Positions 1 through 7,889 of a DNA stretch of 15,582 nucleotides are shown here, in pieces. A model generated the notes under the pieces. That model did not search any database and was not told the origin of the DNA. It was given only the letters and a program-made list of their open reading frames with translations. Each line of letters opens with the position of its first letter. Position 1 is the first letter of the stretch. Position numbers and translations under genes: made by a program. Source of the stretch: DATECU01 sp035286745 (GTDB lineage Bacteria > Acidobacteriota > Vicinamibacteria > Fen-336); assembly GCA_035286745.1 (NCBI GenBank), contig DATECU010000362.1, forward strand, positions 1 to 15,582. Direction: 5' to 3'.

Positions 1-1
1 C

Positions 2-742
2 AGCCACGACGCCGCCCTGTTCCTGGGCCGCTTCTCGCTCGCCGCGCTCCGCGCCGAGCTTGCATCGGCCGGGATCCTGAGGGCGCTGGCGCAACGTGGC
101 TACCCCGAGGTTGAGGTCCGGACGGAGACGGAGGCGGGAGAGCACCGCCTGCTGGTCTTCCCGCACGGGGGGTCGGTGAGCCTGATGGATCTCAGGTTGG
201 CGGAGGCCTCAGCCCTGGTGGACGAGCCGCTGGCTCGCCAGATGGGGGTGGAGGTCTTGTCCTTCCTGGCGGTCCACTGGCTGTCCCTCCAGCACCCCCT
301 CGGCCACTTCACTGCCGAGCGCTTGCGCCTACCCGGACAGGCCTACCCAGGCCTGGGTCTGGGCCGGCTGCTGATCGCTCGGATGGTGGCCTGGGCGCAG
401 GCCTGGGGCAAGGACGGCCTGGTCAACTTCCCCGAGTACTTCCACAACGCCCTCTTCTATTCCGCGATCTTCCGCTTCCTCTCGCCCGCCCGGCAAGGCC
501 GGTTCGAAGCCCTGGCCCGCGATCTGGCATCGCTAGGCGTGGCCCAGGCCTCCTGGGCGCTCGAGGAGGGCCGGGTGGTCCAGGACCCGGGCGGTGGTCC
601 GGTGGCCTGGGAACCGGGGGAGATGGCGGCGCCTCTCACGCCGCGCCTAGAGGCCTACCTCACCTCGACCGAGTATCGACACCAGGCGGATCTGGCGCGC
701 GAAAGCTCTCGCTTCAAGACGGTCGCGAAGGTCCCGGCCTGA
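2..742 (+). CDS. Conserved protein of unknown function, 3' part (GNAT-like motif possible)
   Basis: The reading frame is open from the window edge, so the start lies outside; 246 residues are visible and it ends in TGA at 740-742. I do not recognise a characterised family. The visible part has a helical N-terminal stretch, then a Gly-rich segment PGLGLGRLLIARMV (about residues 116-129) followed by FPEYFHNALFY. The Gly-rich turn leading into a helix resembles the acetyl-CoA-binding motif A of GNAT acetyltransferases, but this is a weak resemblance. No signal peptide or membrane segment is visible in this part. It converges with the DUF971 gene, with only 19 bp between the two stop codons, so the two are separate transcription units. 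Codon use matches a real gene. Coding status is fairly sure; function is not. Confidence 0.75.
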   Translation, partial: SHDAALFLGRFSLAALRAELASAGILRALAQRGYPEVEVRTETEAGEHRLLVFPHGGSVSLMDLRLAEASALVDEPLARQMGVEVLSFLAVHWLSLQHPLGHFTAERLRLPGQAYPGLGLGRLLIARMVAWAQAWGKDGLVNFPEYFHNALFYSAIFRFLSPARQGRFEALARDLASLGVAQASWALEEGRVVQDPGGGPVAWEPGEMAAPLTPRLEAYLTSTEYRHQADLARESSRFKTVAKVPA

Positions 743-761
743 GCCGGCCGCGGGGGGGCGT

Positions 762-1085
762 TCACCGCTTCTCGCCGCCGCAGGCCTGGCAAGGACACAG
801 CTCGCGCAGCAGGCGGAAGGTGAAGAGGCCGGTCGAGTGGCCGTCCTGCCAGGTGAAGGCCAGAGCGTAGTTGCCGACCGCCTCCAGGTGGCCGATCTGC
901 TGGTCGTGGAGATCCAGGTACTTGGCCACCGGCTGGTGACCCTGGCACAAGGCGCAGGGGCACCAGCTCCGCAGGTAGTCCAGGGGATAGGCGGAGCGGT
1001 GACCGTCGTCCCACTCGATCGCCACCCGCCGGGCGCCCCGCTCGTGGCGCACCTCCACCGGCTCGGGGTGAGCCGCTGCGCTCAC
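762..1085 (-). CDS. DUF971 (GBBH-like N-terminal domain) protein
   Basis: 107 residues, the usual size of stand-alone DUF971 proteins, which share the small zinc-binding N-terminal domain of gamma-butyrobetaine hydroxylase. The family pattern is visible: VAIEWDDGHRSAYPLDYLR near residues 22-40, then CPCALC, and a second cysteine group CPCQAC close to the C-terminus. The residues between them (YALAFTWQDGHSTGLFTFRLLRE) fit the second half of the domain. The start is GTG at 1085, overlapping the TGA of the upstream FHA gene as GTGA, which implies translational coupling. Proteins of this family often lie near Mrp/ApbC-type iron-sulfur assembly genes, but none is present here, so the biochemical role is unknown. 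Stand-alone enzymatic activity is unlikely because the oxygenase domain is absent. Confidence 0.88.
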   Translation of the reverse strand: MSAAAHPEPVEVRHERGARRVAIEWDDGHRSAYPLDYLRSWCPCALCQGHQPVAKYLDLHDQQIGHLEAVGNYALAFTWQDGHSTGLFTFRLLRELCPCQACGGEKR

Positions 1086-2431
1086 GGCATCTCGAAGGTC
1101 ACGTCGTGGCTCTTGTCCTGGCCGCCGACCCGGTCGTGAATGGTCAGGCGCACGGTGTAGGTGCCGTCAGGCGCACCCGAGTCCAGGGTGAGAGTGGTCG
1201 AGAAGTTGGAAACGCCTCCCTTGGCCAGGGTGGTCCGCCCTTGGTCCTTCAGCACGCCCTCGCGGGAGAGGCCCTCGATCTTCTCGCCGGAAGGCGCGAA
1301 GGTCTCCACGTCCTCCACCAGGTCCTTGTCGAAGGCGTCCCCCGAGGGCCGCACTTCGAAGCCGGAGACCACGATCTTGATCACCACCTCGGTGGTGCTG
1401 CCCTTCGAGGTCTTGCGCACGGAGCCGGTCTCGATCTGCAACTGCGCCGCTGCCGCCGCCTCCTCGAGGTTCTGGCCGCCGATGTTCATGAGCGAGATCT
1501 TCCAGACCTCGCCCTCCTTCAGGAGCTCGTAGCGGGCGGGTGTCTTGTCCTTGGAGGTGGAGGTCAGCACGCCGATCAGCGAACCCTTCCGGTTGTTCAC
1601 CGAACGCTGGGAGAAGGTGGCGTCCGCGTTCTCCTTGAGCCCGGGTTGGCCGTTGACGAAGTCGGCGAAGGCCTCCTTGGACACCTTGGACCGGAGATCG
1701 CTGCTCAGCCGCGCGTAGGCGGCGTCGGTGTTCCCGGCCTTGATCTCCCGGATCTGCGAGCGCACCGTCGTCGTCACGCCCTGGGTGGCCCAGAAGGCGA
1801 GACCGAAGATCACCGCTGCCACCGCGCCCGCGACGGTCAGGCAGCCGCAGCAACCGCCGCCGACCCAGAACAGCGGGCCCTTACCCTTCTTGGGCGGCGG
1901 GGCACCCCCGCCCGCCATCGGCGGATGTGGGGCGCCCGACGGACGCGGCGGTCGCCCCGTCGCTGGAAACGGTGGAGGAGGCGGCGGAGCCTGGGGCCGC
2001 GAGGGCGAAGGCGGTGGGATGCCTGCGTGGAGCGGCGGTACCCTGATCGGCGCTGGCGATGGCGGCATCGCGGGCATCGGAACCGGCTTGGTGTCGGAGG
2101 AGACGGCCGGGGCGGCGGGCATGGTGGTCAGGATGGTGCCCTCCTCGTCCTCCAGGATCTCCACGCGGTAGGGCACGCCGCCGAAGCGTAGCTCCTGACC
2201 CTCGCGCAGGATCGACTCGGTGATTCTCTGGCTGTCCAGGGTGGTGCCGTTGGCGCTTCCCAGATCGACCACATACCACGCGGTGCCGCGGCGCTCCAGG
2301 GTTGCGTGCCGTCTCGAGATCGAGCCGTCGGCGACCACCAGCTCGCAGACCGGGTCGCGGCCGACGGTGGCGCGGTCCTCCGTGATCTCGAGGGGAGCGC
2401 CGGTTTGGGGAACCAGCCGCAGCGTCGCCAT
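1082..2431 (-). CDS. FHA-domain membrane protein with Pro-rich linker and extracytoplasmic domains
   Basis: 449 residues. Residues 1-92 form a forkhead-associated domain with the phosphothreonine-binding signature: GR at 24-25, SRRH at 39-42 and DLGSANGT at 56-63. Residues 105-182 are a Pro/Ala-rich, probably disordered linker ending in a basic patch (KKGKG). One membrane segment follows at about 186-216 and contains GCCGC. Residues 222-318 look like an NTF2/DUF4864-type fold, and residues 340-449 are a beta-rich, Ig-like domain (inference). The FHA domain should therefore be cytoplasmic, reading Ser/Thr-kinase phosphorylation, with the C-terminal half outside. The ATG at 2431 has a strong Shine-Dalgarno (AGGAGG, 7 nt upstream). 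It is co-transcribed with the DUF971 gene and divergent from the ccm operon. No kinase or phosphatase lies in the window, so the partner is unknown. Confidence 0.88.
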   Translation of the reverse strand: MATLRLVPQTGAPLEITEDRATVGRDPVCELVVADGSISRRHATLERRGTAWYVVDLGSANGTTLDSQRITESILREGQELRFGGVPYRVEILEDEEGTILTTMPAAPAVSSDTKPVPMPAMPPSPAPIRVPPLHAGIPPPSPSRPQAPPPPPPFPATGRPPRPSGAPHPPMAGGGAPPPKKGKGPLFWVGGGCCGCLTVAGAVAAVIFGLAFWATQGVTTTVRSQIREIKAGNTDAAYARLSSDLRSKVSKEAFADFVNGQPGLKENADATFSQRSVNNRKGSLIGVLTSTSKDKTPARYELLKEGEVWKISLMNIGGQNLEEAAAAAQLQIETGSVRKTSKGSTTEVVIKIVVSGFEVRPSGDAFDKDLVEDVETFAPSGEKIEGLSREGVLKDQGRTTLAKGGVSNFSTTLTLDSGAPDGTYTVRLTIHDRVGGQDKSHDVTFEMP

Positions 2432-2623
2432 CTAAGTCCCTCCTGTGGAGCTTCTTGGAGCGCCTAGCGTCCGGCTGGATTCTAGCACGCCCATGGCCGC
2501 TCCGAGTCCAGAGAGCGCAAGACCCGAGGAAGGCGACCCCACGACCGGCAAAGCCCGAGATTCGGCCCGGGACCCACCGCGCTCGATTTGACGGGGTGGC
2601 GCCCCAGCAGGTAGAACCGTCCG
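2432..2623. promoter_or_regulatory. Divergent intergenic region between FHA gene and ccm operon
   Basis: These 192 bp separate the two divergent start codons and must hold the promoters of both units. On the minus strand a TAGAAT hexamer at 2484-2479 resembles a -10 box for the FHA gene, but I see no good -35 at the right distance. On the plus strand a better pair lies just before ccmA and is listed separately. No obvious operator dyad was seen. Confidence 0.6.
2588..2617 (+). promoter_or_regulatory. Candidate sigma70-type promoter of the ccm operon
   Basis: TTGACG at 2588-2593 and TAGAAC at 2612-2617 are separated by 18 bp, each close to the -35 and -10 consensus. A start site 7 nt after the -10 falls exactly on the A of the ccmA ATG at 2624, which would make the mRNA leaderless. 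The Shine-Dalgarno at this start is weak (AGGTAGA overlaps the proposed -10). In a GC-rich genome a chance match is possible. Confidence 0.35.
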
Positions 2624-3340
2624 ATGCGCGGAAGCACGCTTGCCGTGGAGGGGGACGCTATCTGCCGCCGCTACGGCCGGCGCTGGGCCCTGGTGGACGT
2701 GACCTTCGCGGTCCCGACCGGCGCCGTGTTCGTGGTGGCAGGCCGCAATGGGTCGGGCAAGTCCACGCTGCTGCGCGTTCTGTCCACGGCGATCCGGGCC
2801 GACCGGGGAACCGCCCGCATGGCAGGGCATGACGTGCGCACACACCCGCAGGAAGTGCGCCGGCAGGTGGCCATCCTCTCCCACCATTCCTATCTCTACG
2901 AGGCTCTGACCGCGCTGGAGAACCTCCAGGTGGCGGCGCGCTTTCTGGGCAAGTCGGCCGAACGGACCGCGCTGCTCCCGCTGCTCGAAGAGGTCGGATT
3001 GGCCGAACGCGCCGACGATCCCCCTCTGACCTTTTCGGCGGGCATGCGCAAACGCCTGGCCCTGGCTCGGGTCTTGCTCCAGGACGCCCCCGTTGTCCTT
3101 CTGGACGAGCCTTATGGCCAACTCGACCCGCCGGGATTCCGACTCGTGGATCATCTCCTCGGCCTTTTCCGCGAGCGGGGGACCACAGCCTTGGTGGCCA
3201 CCCACCTGCTGGACCGAGCCGCCGCCCTCTGCGACCAAGGCATGGTGCTGGAGCAGGGCCGGGTCAGTTGGACCGGCCGAGCCGCCGATCTGCCCACCCA
3301 GAGCGGCCTGGCCGCCGCCGGCCTTCCGGAGGGCGACTAG
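2624..3340 (+). CDS. ccmA: Heme exporter ATP-binding protein CcmA
   Basis: 238 residues, slightly longer than the roughly 205-residue classical CcmA. It is the ATPase of the CcmAB transporter that powers release of heme-loaded CcmE from the CcmCD complex. Visible ABC motifs are Walker A GRNGSGKST (40-48), the segment LYEALTALENL (91-101) typical of CcmA, signature FSAGMRKRLALAR (137-149), Walker B PVVLLDEP (156-163) and the switch histidine VATH (191-194). The protein is cytoplasmic and pairs with CcmB encoded directly downstream. The ATG at 2624 is the only start that keeps the beta-strand before Walker A without a long extension; the ribosome site is weak. It is the first gene of the nine-gene ccm operon, and its TAG abuts the ccmB start codon. 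Assignment rests on motifs plus operon position. Confidence 0.95.
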   Translation: MRGSTLAVEGDAICRRYGRRWALVDVTFAVPTGAVFVVAGRNGSGKSTLLRVLSTAIRADRGTARMAGHDVRTHPQEVRRQVAILSHHSYLYEALTALENLQVAARFLGKSAERTALLPLLEEVGLAERADDPPLTFSAGMRKRLALARVLLQDAPVVLLDEPYGQLDPPGFRLVDHLLGLFRERGTTALVATHLLDRAAALCDQGMVLEQGRVSWTGRAADLPTQSGLAAAGLPEGD

Positions 3341-4003
3341 GTGCAGCTCCTGGCGGCGCTCCACAAGGAACTCCTGTTGCAGTGGCGGACCAAGGCGCAG
3401 CTCCTGGCGATCTTCATCTTCGGCGCCTCGTCGCTCTTGCTCTTCAGCTTCGCCGTCGGCCCCGACTCCTCGGCCCTGCGTCAGCACGCCGCCGGCTTCC
3501 TGTGGTTGGGCCTGATGCTCTCCTCCACGCTGACGCTGGCCGAGAGCTTCCAGAGCGAGATGGAGCAGCGAGCCCTCGAAGGCCTGTTGCTTCTGCCCGC
3601 CGGGGCCCGCGCCCTCTATTACGGCAAGGCCATCTCCAACTGGACGCAGCTCACGCTCCTGGGCATCGGCCTGATTCCGCTCATGGTCGTGCTCTACGAC
3701 ACTCCAATGCCTCGTCCCTTCGCGCTCCTGGGCGTGATCATGGCGGGCGCGGCCGGGCTGTCGGCCCCGGGCACGCTCTACGCGGCCATGACCTCGCAGG
3801 CCCGCGCCAAGCAGACGCTTTTGCCGCTCCTGCTCTTTCCGCTGGTGGTCCCGGTGCTGTTGTCGGCGGTCAAGGCCACGTCGCTGCTGATCCTGGGCGA
3901 TCCGATGGGCCAGGTTCGCGACTGGGTTCTGCTCCTCTTGTGCTTCGACGCGATACACTGGTCGCTCTGCGGTTTCTTGTTCGACCGGGTGGTGGAGGAC
4001 TGA
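3341..4003 (+). CDS. ccmB: Heme exporter membrane protein CcmB
   Basis: 220 residues, the normal CcmB length. It is an inner-membrane protein with about six membrane segments (near 20-38, 50-67, 98-118, 127-148, 158-180 and 194-213) that forms the permease half of the CcmAB ABC transporter. Conserved features are the EMEQRALEGLLLLP region (73-86) after the second helix, and the TLLPLLLFPLVVPVLL stretch (159-174) in the fifth. The start is GTG at 3341, immediately after the ccmA stop, with GGAGG at 3328-3332 as ribosome site. Its TGA shares one base with the ccmC ATG (TGATG). Co-translation with both neighbours is therefore likely. CcmB is required for ATP-driven release of holo-CcmE. Confidence 0.95.
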   Translation: MQLLAALHKELLLQWRTKAQLLAIFIFGASSLLLFSFAVGPDSSALRQHAAGFLWLGLMLSSTLTLAESFQSEMEQRALEGLLLLPAGARALYYGKAISNWTQLTLLGIGLIPLMVVLYDTPMPRPFALLGVIMAGAAGLSAPGTLYAAMTSQARAKQTLLPLLLFPLVVPVLLSAVKATSLLILGDPMGQVRDWVLLLLCFDAIHWSLCGFLFDRVVED

Positions 4004-4725
4004 TGGGCGACGAACGTCCGGGCGTGTTCTATGGCCTGATGGCGCTGGGTGCCGGGTTCCTCCTCTGGGGCTCCTACTGGGGCCTCTTCCTGGCACCCCG
4101 CGAGACCTACATGGGCGACGTGCAGCGGATCATGTACGTCCACGTTCCCACCGCCTGGAACGCCATGCTGGCGCTCACCTACTCTTTCGTCTGCGCCCTC
4201 GCCTTCCTGATGAAGGGGGGCTGGAAGTGGGACAACCGCCTGGAGGCGGCGATGGAGGTGGGGATCGCGTTCTGCGCGCTGCTCTGCGTGCAGGGCTCCA
4301 TCTGGGCCAAGCCCACCTGGGGTGTGTGGTGGGATTGGGATCCGCGGCTCACCACCATGGCGGTCCTGGTCTTCGCCTTCTCCGGCATCCTGGCCCTCCG
4401 CCGTTTCGTCGACGATCCGGTGAAGCGCGCGGTCTGGTCCTCGGTGGCTTGCATCGTGGCCTACGTGGACGTGCCCATCGTCTACTTCTCGGTCAAGTGG
4501 TGGAACTCGCTGCACCAGGTGCAGTCCACGCCACAGACGGTTTCCTCGCCCTTTCACTGGCCGCTGCGCATCAACGCGTTTGGCGTGCTGTTCCTGATGA
4601 TCGGGCTCATCGGGTTGCGCTCGCGGGTGGCCGGGCTCCGGCTTCAGGGTGAGCTGGCCCCGCCGCTCCCGGAAAGGCCGGCGGCGCCGCTGCTGGCCCC
4701 GAAAGCCCAGGGGGGTGCCCGATGA
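4003..4725 (+). CDS. ccmC: Heme handling/lyase membrane protein CcmC
   Basis: 240 residues with six predicted membrane helices. CcmC presents heme to CcmE at the outer face of the inner membrane. The tryptophan-rich WWD domain is at about 101-118, with core TWGVWWDWDPRLTT. The two heme-liganding histidines are visible at H47 (MYVHVPTAWN) and H171 (KWWNSLHQ), the same 124-residue spacing as H60/H184 recalled for E. coli CcmC. The frame stays open upstream to 3268 inside ccmB, but homology begins at the ATG at 4003, which overlaps the ccmB stop and follows GGAGG at 3994-3998. The last 25 or so residues are a Pro/Ala-rich tail beyond the usual end. The stop overlaps the ccmD ATG (ATGA). Confidence 0.96.
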   Translation: MGDERPGVFYGLMALGAGFLLWGSYWGLFLAPRETYMGDVQRIMYVHVPTAWNAMLALTYSFVCALAFLMKGGWKWDNRLEAAMEVGIAFCALLCVQGSIWAKPTWGVWWDWDPRLTTMAVLVFAFSGILALRRFVDDPVKRAVWSSVACIVAYVDVPIVYFSVKWWNSLHQVQSTPQTVSSPFHWPLRINAFGVLFLMIGLIGLRSRVAGLRLQGELAPPLPERPAAPLLAPKAQGGAR

Positions 4726-4892
4726 GCGGAACAATCCAGGGGGGCTGGCAGTTCGTGCAGATGGCCTACGGCGTGAGCGCCGCGGTGTTTGTGGGCTACA
4801 CGCTTTCGGTCGTGCTGCGCTATCGGGCCGAGCGCGCCCGGCGTGAGCGCGAGGCGGCGCAAGAGGCGCAAGAGAAGAGGGCGGGCTCATGA
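4722..4892 (+). CDS. ccmD: Heme exporter small subunit CcmD
   Basis: 56 residues, easily missed by a length cut-off. It begins with ATG at 4722, overlapping the ccmC stop by 4 bp, and ends with TGA at 4890-4892, overlapping the ccmE ATG by 4 bp. The layout is that of CcmD: a short N-terminus, one membrane helix (about 15-32, from YGVSAAVFVG to SVVLRY) and a strongly charged cytoplasmic tail rich in Arg, Glu and Ala (about 33-56). CcmD stabilises the CcmABC-CcmE complex and helps release of holo-CcmE. Sequence conservation in this family is very low, so the call rests on size, topology and exact placement between ccmC and ccmE. An AGGGGGG stretch upstream can serve as ribosome site. Confidence 0.88.
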   Translation: MSGTIQGGWQFVQMAYGVSAAVFVGYTLSVVLRYRAERARREREAAQEAQEKRAGS

Positions 4893-5389
4893 GCGAGACG
4901 ACGCGGACGGCGGGGAGCCTGGCTCCCGGCAAGACCAAGTGGTTTGCGTTGGGCGCGCTCGGCGTCGCCGGCGTCGCCTTCCTGGCCATCGCCATGGGCG
5001 GCATCGGCAGCAACCTGGTCTACTACTGGGGACCCACCGAGCTGCAAGCGGCGGGGGACAAGGCCGTCGGGGCCACCATTCGTCTGGGCGGTCTGGTGGT
5101 CGAGAACTCGATCGTGAGGGGCGCCGGCAGCTCCGGGGTCGAGTTCGACGTGATCGACCGCAAGGGCACCAAGGTCCATGTCAAGAGCGCCGGGGTCCCG
5201 CCCCAGATGTTCCGGGAGAAGATCGGGGTGGTGGTGGAGGGCACCATGACCAAGGCCGGCCACTTCGAAAGCCACCGGCTCATGGTCTCCCACAGCAACG
5301 AGTACCGGGTGCCCGGCGAGGAGCACCCGACCGACGTGGAGAAGACCATGAGGACCACCGAAGGGCTCGAGGGCAAGGCGACTCGATGA
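4889..5389 (+). CDS. ccmE: Heme chaperone CcmE
   Basis: 166 residues. It is the periplasmic, membrane-anchored chaperone that binds heme covalently through one histidine and carries it to CcmF. A short cytoplasmic N-terminus is followed by one membrane segment (about 18-37), then an OB-fold beta-barrel with the typical AGVPPQMFREK (101-111) and GVVVEG (113-118) motifs. The heme-attachment site is HxxxY: H135 and Y139 in SHSNEYRVP. This is the classical histidine type, not the CxxxY variant known from some deltaproteobacteria and archaea. The tail after 145 is hydrophilic and probably flexible. The ATG at 4889 overlaps the ccmD stop and the TGA overlaps the ccmF ATG. Confidence 0.97.
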   Translation: MSETTRTAGSLAPGKTKWFALGALGVAGVAFLAIAMGGIGSNLVYYWGPTELQAAGDKAVGATIRLGGLVVENSIVRGAGSSGVEFDVIDRKGTKVHVKSAGVPPQMFREKIGVVVEGTMTKAGHFESHRLMVSHSNEYRVPGEEHPTDVEKTMRTTEGLEGKATR

Positions 5390-7353
5390 TCCCGGGCCTG
5401 GGCCGCGCCCTCATCCTGCTCTCCCTTCTTCTCGGCACCGTGGGGGCCATGCTGGCTTTCGCCACTGCCCGCCGCCCCTCGCCGGCTTCCTGGGCCTGGA
5501 CCAAGCGCTTGGCGTTCGCATTCTCCGGCGGCCTGGTGGCTGCCAACCTGCTGATGGTGTATGCGCTGCTGGCCCACGACTTCAGCGTCGGCTACGTGGC
5601 CCAGGTGGGCTCGCGCTCGCTGCCCGTCTGGGTCACCGTCGTCAGCCTGTGGTCGTCACTGGAGGGCTCGATCCTGTTCTGGGGCGCCATCCTCGGTGTC
5701 TACGTCTCGGTGGCCACCTGGGCCAACCGCAACCGGCATCCCGAGTACATGCCGTGGGCGATCGGCGTCTGGCTGGCTTGCGGAGCCTTCTTCTCCTTCC
5801 TGCTGGCGGGTCCGGCGCAACCCTTCGCGACCGTGCAGTTTCCGCCGGCCGACGGTCCGGGTCCCAATCCGCTGCTGCAGAACCACATCCTGATGGCGGC
5901 GCATCCGCCCTTCCTGTACCTGGGCTTCGTGGGGATGACGATCCCCTTCGGCCTGGCCTCGGCGGCGCTTCTGGCCGGCCGCCTGGGTGGCGCCTTCCTG
6001 CGGCCCCTGCGGACCTGGCTGCTTCTGCCCTGGATCTTCCAGACCCTCGCCATCGTGCTCGGCGGCTGGTGGGCCTACGAGGTCCTGGGCTGGGGTGGCT
6101 ACTGGGCCTGGGATCCGGTGGAGAACGCGTCCTTCCTGCCCTGGCTCACGGCCACCGCAGCGCTTCACTCCGCCATCCTCACCGAACGCAAGGGGATCCT
6201 GAAGGGTTGGACCGTCACCCTGGTGCTGGCCACCTTCCTGCTCACCATCCTGGGCACCTTCATGACCCGCTCCGGGGTCTTCAACTCGGTCCACTCCTTC
6301 ACCCAGAGCCCCATCGGCCCCACCATCCTGGCGTTCCTGACCGCCGCCCTGCTGTGGTCGGTCGGGCTTCTGGCCTTCCGCATCGACAAGCTCGCCCCGG
6401 AGGGCCGGATCGAGGACGGCAAGAGCCGGGAGGCCATGTTCCTGGTCAACAACCTGCTCCTGGTGCTCTTCACCTTCACGGTCCTTCTGGGCACCGTGTT
6501 CCCGCTCCTGGTGGAGGCGGTGCGCGGGGTGCAGATGAGCGTGGGCCGGCCCTACTTCGACCGCATGGCGGTTCCGCTAGGCGCGGCCCTACTGTTCCTC
6601 ATGGGCGTGGGCCCGGCTCTACCCTGGGGGCGAGCCACCGGGGCCCAGGTCCAGAAAGCGCTCTTGCCGCCGCTCCTGGGGGCGGTGGTCGCCGCCGGAC
6701 TGGGCTTGGTGCTGGGGGTGCGGAACTCCTGGACCGCTCTGACCCTGGCGTTTGGCGGCTACACCGCCCAGGTTACGCTAGGTGAGCTGTGGCTCCCCAT
6801 CTCCCAGCGGCTGAAGCGGGGCACCGCCCTGGCCGCGGCGCTGGCCGAGGTCACGATGGGCGCTGGCCGGCGGCGCTTCGGTTCTTACGTGGTGCACACC
6901 GGGGCCATGCTGGTGATCGTGGCCATAGCCGTCAGCAGCACCATGGGGATCTCGAAAGAGGTCAGCCTCAAGCCCGGCGACCAGGCCCAGTTGGGACCCT
7001 ACACCCTGACCTTCCTGAAGTCCGAGAATCTGACCGAGCCGCACCGGACGGCAGTGGTGGCGCGCATAGAGGTGTCCCGCGACGGGCAGCAGGTCGCGGT
7101 CATGGGCCCGCGCATGAACCAGTACGAACGGCAGCGGGAGCCGGTCGGCACCCCCGACGTCAAGAGCTTCCTGTTCCACGATCTCTACCTGTCGGTCATG
7201 AACATCAGCCCCGACGGTCAGAGCTTGGGCCTGCTGGCCCTGGTCAACCCCATGGTGGGTTGGATCTGGGGCGCCACCGGCCTCATGGCGTTAGGCGGCC
7301 TGCTGACCCTGGTGCCGCAACGGCGGACGGCGGCCGCGGAGGCCGTGCGATGA
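5386..7353 (+). CDS. ccmF: Cytochrome c heme lyase subunit CcmF
   Basis: 655 residues, the usual CcmF length, with many membrane helices. It is the core of the holocytochrome c synthase that transfers heme from CcmE to apocytochrome c. The WWD domain is at about 226-247 (GGWWAYEVLGWGGYWAWDPV). The four expected histidines can be located: H173 (AAHPPFLYLG), H261 (ALHSAIL), H303 (FNSVHSF) and H504 (YVVHTGA). The first three have the same numbers recalled for the E. coli heme ligands. A periplasmic beta-rich segment follows at about 525-610, then a last helix. The frame is open upstream to 4789 through ccmDE, but the real start is ATG at 5386, overlapping the ccmE stop (ATGA). It ends in ATGA overlap with ccmG. 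Confidence 0.97.
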   Translation: MIPGLGRALILLSLLLGTVGAMLAFATARRPSPASWAWTKRLAFAFSGGLVAANLLMVYALLAHDFSVGYVAQVGSRSLPVWVTVVSLWSSLEGSILFWGAILGVYVSVATWANRNRHPEYMPWAIGVWLACGAFFSFLLAGPAQPFATVQFPPADGPGPNPLLQNHILMAAHPPFLYLGFVGMTIPFGLASAALLAGRLGGAFLRPLRTWLLLPWIFQTLAIVLGGWWAYEVLGWGGYWAWDPVENASFLPWLTATAALHSAILTERKGILKGWTVTLVLATFLLTILGTFMTRSGVFNSVHSFTQSPIGPTILAFLTAALLWSVGLLAFRIDKLAPEGRIEDGKSREAMFLVNNLLLVLFTFTVLLGTVFPLLVEAVRGVQMSVGRPYFDRMAVPLGAALLFLMGVGPALPWGRATGAQVQKALLPPLLGAVVAAGLGLVLGVRNSWTALTLAFGGYTAQVTLGELWLPISQRLKRGTALAAALAEVTMGAGRRRFGSYVVHTGAMLVIVAIAVSSTMGISKEVSLKPGDQAQLGPYTLTFLKSENLTEPHRTAVVARIEVSRDGQQVAVMGPRMNQYERQREPVGTPDVKSFLFHDLYLSVMNISPDGQSLGLLALVNPMVGWIWGATGLMALGGLLTLVPQRRTAAAEAVR

Positions 7354-7889
7354 ACCGCAAGGTCCTGTTGGTGGGCCTGCTGCTGGTGGTCCCGTTGCTG
7401 GGCTTGCTGCTCGCCAACCTGGGGCGCGACCCGCGCCGGGTCGACTCGCCGATGATCGGCAAGCCGGCGCCGCCCTTCAGCCTGAAGCCGGTGGCCGGCG
7501 GGGAAACCGTCTCCCTTGACGCCCTGCGGGGCAAGACGGTAGTCCTCAACTTCTGGGCCACCTGGTGCGCTCCCTGCTTCGAGGAGCACGGGGAGCTGCA
7601 AAGAGCGGCCCGCTCGCTGGGTCCCGAGGTCAGGTTCTTCGGGGTCGTCTACGAAGACGAGGAGGAGCGGGTCCGGACCTTCCTGAAGCAACAGGGCAGC
7701 GCCTACCCCTCGCTCCTCGACGACGGTGGCAAGATCGCGATCGCTTATGGCGTCTACGGTGTGCCCGAGACCTACTTCATCAGCCCCCAAGGCGTCATCA
7801 CCAGCAAGTACGCCCAGCCGCTCGACGAGGCCACCATTCGCAGGGCGGTCAGGGAGGCTCAGGCTGGCACGGCTGGAGGTGCCTCATGA
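7350..7889 (+). CDS. ccmG: Periplasmic thioredoxin-like thiol-disulfide oxidoreductase CcmG/DsbE
   Basis: 179 residues. It is a membrane-anchored periplasmic thioredoxin that keeps apocytochrome CxxCH cysteines (or CcmH) reduced for heme ligation. Residues 5-24 form an uncleaved signal-anchor. The thioredoxin fold follows, with the redox site WCAPC (72-76) in NFWATWCAPC and the cis-proline in GVPETYFI (P139). The acidic insert YEDEEERVR (101-109) resembles the loop specific to CcmG/ResA-type proteins. It starts at ATG 7350 with GGAGG upstream, overlapping the ccmF stop, and its TGA overlaps the ccmH ATG. The electron donor (CcdA or DsbD) is not in the window and must be encoded elsewhere. Confidence 0.96.
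   Translation: MNRKVLLVGLLLVVPLLGLLLANLGRDPRRVDSPMIGKPAPPFSLKPVAGGETVSLDALRGKTVVLNFWATWCAPCFEEHGELQRAARSLGPEVRFFGVVYEDEEERVRTFLKQQGSAYPSLLDDGGKIAIAYGVYGVPETYFISPQGVITSKYAQPLDEATIRRAVREAQAGTAGGAS

Noticed and set aside
2432..4096. 554-residue open frame on the minus strand opposite ccmA-ccmC
   Set aside because: It is antisense to three well-supported genes; its Arg/Gln/Gly-rich composition is typical of antisense frames in GC-rich DNA.
3268..4725. 485-residue extended form of ccmC starting inside ccmA
   Set aside because: The extension is an out-of-frame reading of ccmA/ccmB; CcmC homology begins at ATG 4003.
4789..7353. 854-residue extended form of ccmF
   Set aside because: The first 199 residues are out-of-frame ccmD/ccmE; histidine positions match the family only from ATG 5386.
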